Shown piece by piece: positions 25,943-35,009 of a DNA stretch of 64,000 bases; positions within the stretch are counted from its first letter, which is position 1; each line of letters opens with the position of its first letter. Made by a program: the position numbers and the translations under genes. The notes beneath the pieces were generated by a model. The model did no database searches and was not told the DNA's origin. It saw nothing but the letters and a program-made list of their open reading frames with translations. Source of the stretch: Natrialba swarupiae (GTDB lineage: Archaea > Halobacteriota > Halobacteria > Halobacteriales > Natrialbaceae); contig NZ_VTAW01000017.1 of NCBI RefSeq assembly GCF_008245225.1, positions 1 to 64,000 on the forward strand, in the 5' to 3' direction.

Positions 25943-27520
25943 TTATTCGGCGTCGATTTCGACCTGCTCGAGCCCGTACCGTGACTCGGTCGGGTGCGGT
26001 CGGTAGTTGCTGACCTCCGCGGACGCGGCGACGACGTTGGTGTAGCTCGTGAGAACCGAGATCGGTACCTCGCGAACGACGATCGACTGGACCTCGTGGT
26101 ATCGCACTCTTCGTTCCTCCCGATCGTCGAGTTCCCGGGCCTCCTCGAGCAGTTCGTCGACCCGATCGTTCGCGTAGCCGTGGTGTAACGTGGCGCCACT
26201 CGAGTGGAACATATCCGAGAGTCGATCGGGATCGGGATACCAGAGCGTTCCCCAGGAGGTGAGGTAGGCGTCGAACGACTCCTGGCCGACCCGGTCGACC
26301 ATCGAACTGTACTCGGTCGTCGTCAGATCGACGTCGACGCCGACCGTGGCGAGTTGGTCCTGGAGCACTTCGGCGATCAGGGGCAGGCTTCGTGCGTCGA
26401 ACGTAACGATCTCGATGGTGAGCTCCTCGCCGTCACGCGTTCGAACGTCCCCCGACTCGAGCGCCCAGCCGGCCTCGGAAAGCAGTTCGCGCGCTTGGTC
26501 GGGATCGTACCGGTGGTCCTCGAGATCCGGGTTTGCCCACGCCGTGATCTCGGGGGAGAACGGCCCGACCGCGGGGTCGTCGATCCCGCCGAGGATGGAC
26601 TCCGTGATCGCCTCGCGATCGACGGCCTGAGAGACTGCCCGACGGACCCGTTCGTCGTCGAACGGCGGCGACTGGATGTCGAACGTGAGAAATCGGATCC
26701 GAGGAATTTCGGGGGTGTACACCTCGAGACCCGGTTCGGATTCGAGGGGCTCGACCATCTCGATCGGCAGGATGCGAGCCATCTCGAGTTCGCCGTTCTC
26801 GAGTTTGACGCGCCGGGTCTGGTCGTCCTCGACGACCTCGTAGCGGACGGACTCGATCGACGGCGACTGGCCGTAGTAGTCGTCGTTCCGGCTCGCGCGA
26901 AGCTCCGCTCCCGTCTCGAGGCCCTCGAAGACGAACGGCCCGGTCGAGACCGGTGTCTCGATCGCCCCGTCGGTCTCGAGCGTTTCGGGCGAGAGGATTA
27001 CGGCCTCGTTTCGCGAGAGGTGTGCCAGCAGTGGCGCGAACGGCGTCTCGGTTTCGACGATCACCGTCGACGCGTCGTCGGCCTCGAGACGGGCGATCGG
27101 GACGTCGGCGAACGCCGCGGAGTCGGCCGTTCGCCGGAGGGAGTCGACCGCCGCCGCCGCGTCGACGGGCTCGCCGTCGTGAAACGTGACGTCTTCGCGG
27201 AGGTCGAATTGCCACTGGCGGTCGTCGATCCGCTCCCAGTCGGTCGCCAGACCCGGTTCCGGATCGGCGTCGTAATCGACGCCGACCAGCGCTTCGGTGA
27301 TGCTGAGTCGTCGGAGCAAGCTCCCGCCGTCGAGCGGATCCCGGTTCGGTTTCCACGGGCCGCCGATCCGGAAGTCTGTGCCGTCGTCGGCACTCGAGAG
27401 ACAGCCGGCGAGTGCGAGGGCGCTCGTCCCCGCCAGCGTGTTCAGGACGGTTCGTCTGTTCGGCGTCGTGGGTCGGTCGGTCGCGATTCGAGCGTCGATG
27501 TCGTCGATTTCGTGTGTCAT
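25943..27520 (-). CDS. Dipeptide/nickel-type ABC substrate-binding lipoprotein
   Basis: A 525-residue family-5 solute-binding protein. A Tat signal, Arg22-Arg23 in NRRTVLNTLAGTSAL, ends in a LAGC lipobox with Cys40. The mature protein has the expected features: WQFDLREDVTFHDGEPVDAA near residues 110-130 and VRRAVSQAVDREAI near 295. Relatives bind peptides, nickel chelates or oligosaccharides. It is the last gene of its operon, 21 bases after the ATPase; in most such operons the binding protein comes first. Confidence 0.88.
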   Translation of the reverse strand: MTHEIDDIDARIATDRPTTPNRRTVLNTLAGTSALALAGCLSSADDGTDFRIGGPWKPNRDPLDGGSLLRRLSITEALVGVDYDADPEPGLATDWERIDDRQWQFDLREDVTFHDGEPVDAAAAVDSLRRTADSAAFADVPIARLEADDASTVIVETETPFAPLLAHLSRNEAVILSPETLETDGAIETPVSTGPFVFEGLETGAELRASRNDDYYGQSPSIESVRYEVVEDDQTRRVKLENGELEMARILPIEMVEPLESEPGLEVYTPEIPRIRFLTFDIQSPPFDDERVRRAVSQAVDREAITESILGGIDDPAVGPFSPEITAWANPDLEDHRYDPDQARELLSEAGWALESGDVRTRDGEELTIEIVTFDARSLPLIAEVLQDQLATVGVDVDLTTTEYSSMVDRVGQESFDAYLTSWGTLWYPDPDRLSDMFHSSGATLHHGYANDRVDELLEEARELDDREERRVRYHEVQSIVVREVPISVLTSYTNVVAASAEVSNYRPHPTESRYGLEQVEIDAE

Positions 27521-27541
27521 TCGTATATTGTGGAAGTCGTT

Positions 27542-29665
27542 TCACCGGCCGTCCCGCCCTGTACGAGCCACGCCGGGTTCGGTACGTTCGCTGTTCGTGA
27601 TGAGTTGGGTCTCGGTCGCGTCCGCGTCGCCGGCTGATCGCTGGCTGTCGTCGGATCGCCACTCGCCGGCGTAGAGACACCGCGTTCGGCCGCCGTCGAC
27701 CGCCTCGAGTGGCGGCTCCACTCGCGTGCAGTCCTCGGAGGCGACCGGACAGCGCGGGTGAAACGCACAGCCGTCGGGCGGCGAGGTCGGACTCGGCGGC
27801 TCGCCCGCGAGTGCCTCGCGGTCCCACTGGCGACACTCCTCGGCTTCGTTCCCGGGAATCGCATCCAGAAGCGTCTGTGTGTAGGGATGGGTTGGGGCCG
27901 ACAGCACCCGGTTTGTCGGTCCGACCTCGACGAACTGTCCGAGGTACATGACCGCAACCCGATCGGCAATGTGGCGGACCACCGCGAGGTCGTGGGAGAC
28001 GAACAGGTAGGCGAGATCGAGGTCGGCCTGGAGGTCGGCGAGGAGATTCAGGATCCTCGCTTGCGTCGAGACGTCGAGTGCGGCGGTCGGCTCGTCGAGA
28101 AGCACCACCGACGGCTCGAGCGCGAGCGCGCGAGCGATCGCGACCCGCTGACACTGACCGCCCGAAAGCTGGCGGGGATAGCGCCCTGCGTACGCCGCCG
28201 GAAGGTCGACCAGCGAGAGTACCTCTTCGATGCGATCCTCGCGGCGAGATTCGTCCCATCCGGCTTCGAACAACGGCTCGGCGATCGTCTGGCCGACGGT
28301 TCGTTTCGGATTCAGGCTCGTCGTTGGGTTCTGGAAGACGACGCCGACGTCGGCGAGCTGGTCGTCCGTCCGCGAGTCGGCGTCCCCGATCCGCTCACCG
28401 CGAAGTCTGATCTCTCCCGCGGTCGTTTCCTCGAGGCCCGCGGTCAGCCGGACGAGCGTCGATTTTCCACAGCCACTCTCGCCGACCAGCCCGACCGTTT
28501 CGCCGGCTCGAAGCGAGAGGGAGACGCCGTTGACGGCCGGGACCCGCTCGTCGCGCCCGAGCAACCGATCGACGAGGGCGTCGGATTGCCTGAAAGACGC
28601 CGCGACGTCCTCGAGTTCGACGATCGGGCCGTCGACCCTTCGATCGGATCCGGGAGCGGCGGTTTCGGCGTCCCTCCGCGGCGATCCTCGCTCCCCGGTG
28701 GCCGTCGTTCCGCCGTCGACTGCGGTCCGGTCCGTCTCGAGGACTGTACCCTGTAAAGGGGGCTCGTCGGACCGGGAGGGGCGATCGTCGGCCGGGGGCC
28801 AATCCGCCGTCGGGAGCCGTGATCGCGGTTCGGATCGGTGGGGGAGACAGTCGAGTAACGCCTTCGTGTACGGATGTTCGGGATCGGAGCGGACCGACTC
28901 GGCAGGGCCGTACTCGACGACGGTGCCGTCGTACATGACGACGACGCGATCGCACAGCTCCGAGACGACACCGAGATCGTGACTGATCAGGAGAATTCCC
29001 ATCCCCCGCTCGGCGTTGAGTCGAGCGAGCCGATCGAGGATCGCGGCCTGAGTCGTGGTATCTAGGGCGGTGGTCGGCTCGTCGGCGATCAGAAGCGAGG
29101 GACGGCGCGCGAGTGCCATCGCGAGCGCGACGCGTTGGCACATCCCGCCGCTGAACTGGTGGGGGTAGGCGTCGATACGTTCGTCGGCCTGCGGGATGCC
29201 GACCGTCTCCATCAGCTCGAGCACCTCGGATCGTCGCCGACGGGTTCGAAGCCGGGAGCTGACACCAGCGGCGAGCTCCGCGAGGAACGGCTGTCGGCCG
29301 GGGTTCTCGCGGATGCGGATCGCCTCGGCGATCTGCTCGCCGACGGTGTACACCGGATTGAGCGTCGTCGACGGGTCCTGGAAGACCATCGCGAGTTCCC
29401 GCCCGCGAAGGCGGCGAAGCGTCCGGTCGTCGGCACTCGTCAGCTCTCTACCGTCGAATTTGATCGAGCCGTCGACGATCTCGCCGGGCGACTCGAGGCG
29501 GACGATCGACCGGGCAGTGACGGACTTTCCGCTCCCGCTCTCGCCGACGAGGCCGACGATCGCGCCGGGCTCGACGGTGAACGACGCGCCGTCGACCGCG
29601 TCGACCGTCTCGGAGCGGGTTCGAAACCGAACGCGGAGGTCGTCGACGACCAGTTCCGGTCCCAT
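27542..29665 (-). CDS. Fused dipeptide-type ABC ATPase (DppD-DppF)
   Basis: A 707-residue protein with two complete oligopeptide-type ABC ATPase modules. Module one has Walker A GESGSGKSVT near 40, signature FSGGMCQRVALAMAL and Walker B LLIADEPTTALD. Module two has GESGCGKSTLVRL, LSGGQCQRVAIARAL and VVLLDEPTAALD. Both carry the C-terminal oligopeptide extension (HPYTKALLDCLP; HPYTQTLLDAIP then FHPRCPVASEDC, an iron-sulfur-like cysteine region). The linker between modules is Pro/Arg-rich. Start at 29665 (MGPELVV) lies two bases after the permease stop. Confidence 0.92.
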   Translation of the reverse strand: MGPELVVDDLRVRFRTRSETVDAVDGASFTVEPGAIVGLVGESGSGKSVTARSIVRLESPGEIVDGSIKFDGRELTSADDRTLRRLRGRELAMVFQDPSTTLNPVYTVGEQIAEAIRIRENPGRQPFLAELAAGVSSRLRTRRRRSEVLELMETVGIPQADERIDAYPHQFSGGMCQRVALAMALARRPSLLIADEPTTALDTTTQAAILDRLARLNAERGMGILLISHDLGVVSELCDRVVVMYDGTVVEYGPAESVRSDPEHPYTKALLDCLPHRSEPRSRLPTADWPPADDRPSRSDEPPLQGTVLETDRTAVDGGTTATGERGSPRRDAETAAPGSDRRVDGPIVELEDVAASFRQSDALVDRLLGRDERVPAVNGVSLSLRAGETVGLVGESGCGKSTLVRLTAGLEETTAGEIRLRGERIGDADSRTDDQLADVGVVFQNPTTSLNPKRTVGQTIAEPLFEAGWDESRREDRIEEVLSLVDLPAAYAGRYPRQLSGGQCQRVAIARALALEPSVVLLDEPTAALDVSTQARILNLLADLQADLDLAYLFVSHDLAVVRHIADRVAVMYLGQFVEVGPTNRVLSAPTHPYTQTLLDAIPGNEAEECRQWDREALAGEPPSPTSPPDGCAFHPRCPVASEDCTRVEPPLEAVDGGRTRCLYAGEWRSDDSQRSAGDADATETQLITNSERTEPGVARTGRDGR

Positions 29666-29667
29666 CG

Positions 29668-30597
29668 TCAGGTTCGCCTCCGTTGGGTATCCTCGAGATG
29701 GTCCGGATCCAAGACGTCCCGCAGACCGTCCCCGAGCAGGTTGAAGCCGATGACTGTAAGCGCGATGGCGATTCCGGGCGCGGTGATGAGCCACGGGGCC
29801 GACCGGAGGTAGTTTCGCCCGTCGTCGATCATCGCCCCCCACTCAGCCGTCGGTGGCTGTGCGCCGAGTCCCAGAAACGAGAGTCCAGCCGCCGCGAGCA
29901 CGACGGTTCCCAGGTTCAACGTCGCGAGGACGGCGACCGGACTTACCACCGTCGGGAGAAGGTGACGGCGGACGAGACGCCGCCAGGGGGTTCCGTACAG
30001 TTTCGCCGACTGGACGTAGGGCCGACGCTTCACCGAGAGGACGCTGCCGCGAACGATGCGGGCATAGGAGGCCCAGCCCACGAGCGAGAGCGCGAGGACG
30101 ACGTTCCGAAGACTCGGTCCGAGCACGCCGGCGATGACCAACGCGAGGACGAGCCCCGGAAACGCGAGTTGAACGTCGACGAGTCGCATCAGTACGGCGT
30201 CGACGAGCCGTCCACCGGTCGCCGCAACCAGCCCGATCGTCGTGCCGATGACGAGACGAAGTCCCGTCGCGACGACCGCGAGCGCGAGCGAGATTCGGGC
30301 CCCGTAGACGAGTCGAGTCGCCACGTCACGACCCAGCGCGTCCGTCCCGAGCGGATGGGCGAGCGACGGTGACTGGAGTCGGGCCTCGAGCGCCTGTGTC
30401 GTCGGATCGTACGGGGAGACGACTGGTCCGACGATCGCCGCGAACACGAGGACACCACAGATCCCACCACCGAGGCGAATCAGCCCGTTGGCTCTAACTC
30501 GCGGCGGGAGGGCTGTTCGGACGCGACGACGGCTCGTCTCGAGAAGATTCGTCCGACCCAATCCTGTGTACGATCGCCCGGGTTCGTCGCCGCTCAC
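29668..30597 (-). CDS. Dipeptide/nickel-type ABC permease, DppC type
   Basis: A 309-residue membrane protein. A hydrophilic N-terminus of about 40 residues precedes the first span, then come SPYDPTTQALEARLQSPSLA and HPLGTDALGRDVATRLVYGA, the sequence hallmark of DppC/OppC permeases. The EAA loop AKLYGTPWRRLVRRHLLP lies near residues 200-217. The gene overlaps dppB by four bases and ends two bases before the ATPase gene. Confidence 0.92.
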   Translation of the reverse strand: MSGDEPGRSYTGLGRTNLLETSRRRVRTALPPRVRANGLIRLGGGICGVLVFAAIVGPVVSPYDPTTQALEARLQSPSLAHPLGTDALGRDVATRLVYGARISLALAVVATGLRLVIGTTIGLVAATGGRLVDAVLMRLVDVQLAFPGLVLALVIAGVLGPSLRNVVLALSLVGWASYARIVRGSVLSVKRRPYVQSAKLYGTPWRRLVRRHLLPTVVSPVAVLATLNLGTVVLAAAGLSFLGLGAQPPTAEWGAMIDDGRNYLRSAPWLITAPGIAIALTVIGFNLLGDGLRDVLDPDHLEDTQRRRT

Positions 30598-31538
30598 GCA
30601 CGATCACCCCCACGGTCGACGCGCGGATCGAGCGCGACGTACGCGAGGTCGACGAGCTGGTTCGTCACGACGAAGACGAACGCGGTCACCAGGACGACGC
30701 CCTGTACGATCGGGTAGTCCCGCGCGAACACGGCGTCGACCAGAAGCGTTCCGAGCCCCGGCCGCTGAAAGACGACCTCGACGATGACCGCTCCGTTGAG
30801 GACGAACCCAAACTGAAGGCCGACGATCGTCACCACCGGAACGAGCGCGTTTCTGAGCGCGTGTTTGTAGACGACCAGACGCTCGCGAACGCCTTTCGAA
30901 CGTGCGGTCCGGACGTACTCCGCCTCGAGAACCTCGAGCATCGACGTTCGAACGAGTCGGGTGACGACCGCCGCAAGCCCCGTTCCGAGCGTGATCGCGG
31001 GCAAAATCAGGTGGCCGAGCGTTCCTGATCCGGCCGCCGGCGTCAGTCCGAGCCAGAGCGAACAGACCAGAATCAACAGATAGCCCAGCCAGAAGTTCGG
31101 CATCGAGACACCAAGGAGGGCGACGAGCTGGCTCGTCCGATCGATCCAGGTATCGCGGTGGACCGCACTCGCGACACCCGTCGGGACGGCCAACAGAAGC
31201 GAGACCGCCATCGCCGCGACCGCGAGTTCGAGCGTGTTCGGAAGCGACTCGAGCAACAGGGTCGTGACCGGCTCCGACGTGTAGTAGGAGGTGCCGAGGT
31301 CACCGCGGAGTGCCTCCGAGAGCCACGAGACGTACTGCACCACGAACGGCTCGTCGAGTCCGTGTTCGGCTCGGAACGCGGCGACTTCGGCGTCCGACGG
31401 GGGGCTCTGGCGCTGGGCGCGTAGAATGGTGTATGCCGGGTCACCTGGCGTGAGTGAGACGAACCCGTAGCTCACCAGCGACACTCCGAACAGGACAGCC
31501 GTGAGCGAGCCGAGTCGCTCTACGAGCGCCCGTATCAT
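30594..31538 (-). CDS. Dipeptide/nickel-type ABC permease, DppB type
   Basis: A 314-residue membrane protein with about six spans and the DppB hallmarks: VSLTPGDPAY near residue 28, VQYVSWLSEALRGDLGTSYY near 70-90, and the EAA-type loop ARSKGVRERLVVYKHALRNA near 228. It is first in the minus-strand operon dppB-dppC-dppDF-binding protein. Start ATG at 31538 has a TTAGATAAAG TATA-like box about 85 bases upstream. Confidence 0.92.
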   Translation of the reverse strand: MIRALVERLGSLTAVLFGVSLVSYGFVSLTPGDPAYTILRAQRQSPPSDAEVAAFRAEHGLDEPFVVQYVSWLSEALRGDLGTSYYTSEPVTTLLLESLPNTLELAVAAMAVSLLLAVPTGVASAVHRDTWIDRTSQLVALLGVSMPNFWLGYLLILVCSLWLGLTPAAGSGTLGHLILPAITLGTGLAAVVTRLVRTSMLEVLEAEYVRTARSKGVRERLVVYKHALRNALVPVVTIVGLQFGFVLNGAVIVEVVFQRPGLGTLLVDAVFARDYPIVQGVVLVTAFVFVVTNQLVDLAYVALDPRVDRGGDRA

Positions 31539-31895
31539 CCTACATCCACCTCGTACCGTCGGCTTCCCGGCCGGTGGTTCGACCAGGGACGACGTGGATC
31601 GAATCGAACATCAAGCAAGCTTTATCTAATGAAATATTAGTTGTAAAGGTTTTGAATCCGCGGCGATCATCACATCGGTTGCCGGGAGCAGATCTCGCTC
31701 GATTTCACTACCTGCACGATAGTATCTGAGGCAAACATATTATTAATTCTTACTATTATTTTTGGTTAGTTAATATAGTAGCGCTCACCGGGATCCGTCC
31801 ACAGCCACGGGTGACCGGGTCACCAGTGCTACCGGAGCCACGGAATTCGCGAAAACGAGGCCGTGGCAATCGTCGACTCACGACAGACCGGTGGC
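31539..31895. other. AT-rich spacer upstream of the peptide transporter
   Basis: No gene seen. Near 31621-31640, CTAAT and ATTAG flank GAAAT, forming a small inverted repeat that overlaps the probable minus-strand TATA box of dppB. A second AT-rich run (31736-31786) sits in the middle of the spacer. Neither run resembles the palindromic elements elsewhere in the window. Confidence 0.45.
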
Positions 31896-32144
31896 TTACG
31901 CTGAGTCGAGTCTGGCTATCGTGTGGATCTCGTCGTAGCGGACGCTTCCCTCTCCGAGGGATTTGCCGTCGAGCTCGAGGTAGCCGGCTTCGATGCCGGT
32001 CACCTCACCAGTCAGTTGGGGATCACCGCTCCCGGTTCGGTCGGCCTTGCGAACCTCGACGTCGTCGCCGACCGTTACGTGCTCCTGGACGAGTCTCGTC
32101 GCTTTCTGCTCGCCAGCATCGGGTGGAATCGTGAGCTCGGTCAT
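31896..32144 (-). CDS. Small conserved haloarchaeal protein, beta-rich
   Basis: An 82-residue acidic protein, predicted soluble and mostly beta strand. Sequence near VTVGDDVEVRKADRTGSGDP followed by LTGEVTGIEAGYLELDG resembles a small SH3-like or OB barrel, a fold often seen in RNA- or nucleic-acid-contact proteins, but I do not recognise the family. The ATG at 32144 (MTELTIPPDAG) is preferred to the one at 32153. It is followed by the peptide transporter promoter region and preceded by a tiny membrane protein on the same strand. Confidence 0.65.
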   Translation of the reverse strand: MTELTIPPDAGEQKATRLVQEHVTVGDDVEVRKADRTGSGDPQLTGEVTGIEAGYLELDGKSLGEGSVRYDEIHTIARLDSA

Positions 32145-32214
32145 CGCCCGCATCGACGGCGGCTACGGCGGTAAACGACGACGCGTCAGACGACGGGCGC
32201 TTAAATACCGGCCG

Positions 32215-32310
32215 CTACTCGTCCCACTGTGTCGAAATGTACAGCAGGGCGATCAGACAGAGGATCACGATCACGAACAGCGCGATCGTCATGAGTTGCG
32301 GAACGCTCAT
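32215..32310 (-). CDS. Tiny 31-residue single-span membrane protein
   Basis: From ATG 32310 to TAA 32215-32217: after MSVPQLM comes a strongly hydrophobic span, TIALFVIVILCLIALLYIS, and a short acidic end (TQWDE). The span is long enough to cross a membrane once. It lies head-to-head with the HD-domain gene, about 95 bases apart, and may share its promoter region. Size and lack of homologues in memory make it uncertain, but the clean span favours a real small protein. Confidence 0.5.
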   Translation of the reverse strand: MSVPQLMTIALFVIVILCLIALLYISTQWDE

Positions 32311-32404
32311 TGTCGGATCGTAGACGTGCGAGGTGCAAGTCGGTACCGATCTCGAGTCGGTAGACAGCCGACTGTTTTTGTACGAACCGGCCGAAACGAT
32401 GACA

Positions 32405-33631
32405 ATGAAAGTCATCAAAGATAGCGTCCACGACCACATTCAGGTCGACGGCGTGGCGCGCGATCTCATCGATACGCCCGAACTCCAGCGACTCCGGCGG
32501 ATCAGACAGCTCGGTACCGTCTCACTCGTCTACCCCTCTGCGAACCACACCCGATTCGAGCACAGCCTCGGAGTCTACCACCTGGCGTGTGAGGCACTCG
32601 AGCAACTCGGTGTCGACGGGCGGCGCGCGAAGCGGGTCCAGGCCGCCGCCTTGCTCCACGACGTCGGTCACGGTCCCTTCAGCCACAACCTCGAGGCGCT
32701 GACCCACCGTCGAACCGGACGCTATCACGACGACGTTCACGAGCTTCTCGTCGAGGGGGACGTCGGGAACGTGCTCCGAGAACACGACTTAGCGCCCGGG
32801 CCGATCGCCGACCTGATCGCCGGAGACGGTCGGTTCGGACAGCTGGTTTCGGGGGAACTCGACGTCGATCGGATGGACTACCTCGTCCGTGACGCCCACC
32901 ACACCGGCGTTCCGTACGGGACGATCGATCACGGCCGACTCGTCCGGGAACTGACGTTCGTCGACGGCGAACTCGTCCTCGCCGAGGGTAACGTTCAGTC
33001 CGCCGAAAGCCTACTGGTCGCCCGGGCGCTGATGAACCCGACCGTCTACAGCCACAGCGTCGCCCGAATCAGCAAGGCGATGCTTCGCCGAGCCGCCGAA
33101 ACCCTTCTCGAGTCGACCGACACCGGCGCCGAGACGCTCCAGCGGATGGACGACGCCGATCTGCTCGTCGCGTTGCGATCGACCGACGAGACGGCGGCGT
33201 TCTCCCGACGGCTGGACCACCGAAACCTGTTCAAACGAGCGGTCTGGGCCGAGATCGACGACGTCCCCGGCGGCGTTATCGAAGCCGACCACGATACGAT
33301 TCGTCGATTCGAACGCGAGATCGCCGCGGAGGCGAACGTCGATCCCGACGCCGTCATCCTCGACGTCCCGAGTCGGCCGACGATGACTGAATCGAGTTCT
33401 CGAGTCGTCGTCAACGGCGAGATCAGAGGCCTCGAACAACAGTCGCCGCTCGTCGAAGCGCTTCGGGCGGCCCAGTACTCACAGTGGCGTCTCGGCGTCT
33501 ACTCGCCGCCGACGGTGCTCGAACGGGTCGGTCGAGCGGCCGTCGACGTTCTCGAGTTGGATATCGAGGGTGCGCTGGTGACCGAAGTTCGAAACGGGTT
33601 GGACACGACGCTAGATCAATTTACTGAATAG
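32405..33631 (+). CDS. HD-domain phosphohydrolase
   Basis: A 408-residue HD-superfamily enzyme related to dGTPase-like and SAMHD1-like proteins. The metal site is visible: His53 in RFEHSLGVYHLA, His85-Asp86 in LLHDVGHGPFSH, and a later Asp in LDVDRMDYLVRDAHHTG near 150-165. PELQRLRRIRQLGTVSLVYP near 25-44 is the usual opening. Such proteins hydrolyse nucleotides or related phosphates; the precise substrate is unknown. I prefer the ATG at 32405 (MKVIKDSVHDHI) over the one two codons upstream. A run of T bases near 32375 may be part of its promoter. Confidence 0.85.
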   Translation: MKVIKDSVHDHIQVDGVARDLIDTPELQRLRRIRQLGTVSLVYPSANHTRFEHSLGVYHLACEALEQLGVDGRRAKRVQAAALLHDVGHGPFSHNLEALTHRRTGRYHDDVHELLVEGDVGNVLREHDLAPGPIADLIAGDGRFGQLVSGELDVDRMDYLVRDAHHTGVPYGTIDHGRLVRELTFVDGELVLAEGNVQSAESLLVARALMNPTVYSHSVARISKAMLRRAAETLLESTDTGAETLQRMDDADLLVALRSTDETAAFSRRLDHRNLFKRAVWAEIDDVPGGVIEADHDTIRRFEREIAAEANVDPDAVILDVPSRPTMTESSSRVVVNGEIRGLEQQSPLVEALRAAQYSQWRLGVYSPPTVLERVGRAAVDVLELDIEGALVTEVRNGLDTTLDQFTE

Positions 33632-34048
33632 TATTGGTTCCCTACTGAAACCCAGATGTAGTTGTAAGTCGATGAATAGAGTACAACGGGTGATAACATG
33701 ATCGATCAATTAGTACACGGCGGTTATTACCCGTTAATAGTCGTGAGAGCCCCCGCTTACACTTTACCCGATTGCCACCAGCTAAAATGAATCGGAGATC
33801 GGCAATGACTGTGGAAAAAGCAGTTTAACCGCCGATAGGGCCGTCAAGGGTCGATACATCCAGAGACACTCGAAATACGTCTGGAGATAATGTCACATCA
33901 AAATGTGCACATATATAGTTAAATTATGTATGATTGAATAAGTATGACCGACTACTCATGCTGCCCGTATCATGGATAGCCACCAGTTATCCGACTCGCT
34001 TACGCTGATGCGGACTGGAACTGACAACCGTCGTCGGTTCGGACCCGG
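33632..34048. other. AT-rich spacer with a hairpin and a micro-frame
   Basis: AACGGGTGATAAC (33685-33697) pairs with GTTATTACCCGTT (33723-33735), a 13-base stem with one G-T pair. It follows the HD-domain gene by about 55 bases and may act as a terminator. Around 33890-33950 the composition is very AT-rich. An 11-codon frame at 33944-33979 encodes MTDYSCCPYHG; too small to call a gene, though it might be debris of a zinc-finger gene. Confidence 0.45.
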
Positions 34049-34666
34049 TTAACAATCACAGCCTCCCTGCTCGAGGAGATCCCGGATCGTATACTGCTGT
34101 CGACAGTCCTTACAGGAGACGGTTACGTTGACCAACACGTCGAACTCGCCGACGTCGAGGACGTCGTTTCTGGCGAGTTGTGCGACCGTATCCTCGGTGA
34201 CGGCAGCAGTTCGGTTGCGAAGCGCACCGAGTTTGTCCCGGCTCCGTTCGAGACGCTCCTCGTCGCTCGGCGATTCGAGCGATGCCTCGAGACAGTCCGT
34301 CAGGTGGTTGTAGACGGTCTGGTGGGAGACGAAGTCGCTTTCGACCTCGTCGATCGGGATGGAATCACGCTCGAGTTCTTTCCGAGTCTGCACCTGTGTA
34401 CCGCTGCTGACGTCGTCGCCAGTAAGCAGCCGGTACGTGTTCTCGACTTCGCCGTCTTTGTACTGCAAGCCGGCTTCGTCGAGCGCCGATTCGAGAATGC
34501 GCTGGTTGACGTGTTCGGCGAGGTCACGGGTACTGTACCGTTGGTCCGTTCTATCGGTCCAGTAGCGGACGAGCTCGTCGTCGAGGCCAGTGAGATCGTA
34601 CCGTTGGGTGATCCGGCCGACTTTACAGCACGCCGTACTCGACTCAGTAGGGCTCGTTTTACTCAC
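34049..34666 (-). CDS. rdfA: RdfA-family rod-determining factor homologue
   Basis: A 205-residue protein matching the haloarchaeal RdfA family, named for a factor needed for rod-shaped cells in Haloferax. Family features are KVGRITQRYDLTGLDDELV near residue 15-33, RDLAEHVNQRILESAL, and VENTYRLLTGDDVSSGTQVQ. The C-terminus adds Cys185, Cys188, Cys203 and Cys205, a likely zinc-binding set. Several RdfA-like paralogues are common in haloarchaeal genomes, so a shape function for this copy is an inference. A TTTAAA box about 25 bases ahead of the ATG suggests a near-leaderless transcript. Confidence 0.8.
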   Translation of the reverse strand: MSKTSPTESSTACCKVGRITQRYDLTGLDDELVRYWTDRTDQRYSTRDLAEHVNQRILESALDEAGLQYKDGEVENTYRLLTGDDVSSGTQVQTRKELERDSIPIDEVESDFVSHQTVYNHLTDCLEASLESPSDEERLERSRDKLGALRNRTAAVTEDTVAQLARNDVLDVGEFDVLVNVTVSCKDCRQQYTIRDLLEQGGCDC

Positions 34667-35009
34667 TGTTTTCTCTAGTCGGTTTACATTTAAAAACGTT
34701 CCGAACAGCGACCCTCGTCGGGGCCCGCTGGCTCGAGAGCCCTGAAAGCGTCCACCAGCGGGCGTCGTTGTTTACATCCATATGAACGTAATTACGTTCG
34801 GGACACTGCTTTTCCGCCGTCGGACTGGTGTCGTCTGGCGGTGTCACAGGAATACGAGGAACCCCTCATATCCCGACAACAACTGCGGCGCATCCGATCC
34901 CCATCGGCACCGAAATCTGCCCCATGCGGGACGATCTCACGACCTGTCGGTACGGTAGTGGTCGGTCGCGTCGCCCTAGAATTGACGGATAAGAGTTCGT
35001 CTCAGTCTG
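34667..35009. promoter_or_regulatory. Regulatory spacer upstream of rdfA
   Basis: CGTTTTTAAATG read on the minus strand (34688-34699) is the rdfA TATA box. GCCCGCTGG (34723-34731) and CCAGCGGGC (34755-34763) form a perfect nine-base stem. A perfect 16-base palindrome GAACGTAATTACGTTC lies at 34784-34799, about 120 bases upstream of the gene. The remainder, up to the end of the malic enzyme gene, holds no frame I can support. Confidence 0.5.

Noticed and set aside
27758-28756. 332-codon plus frame across the fused ATPase gene
   Set aside because: Antisense shadow; the minus strand holds complete Walker and signature motifs.
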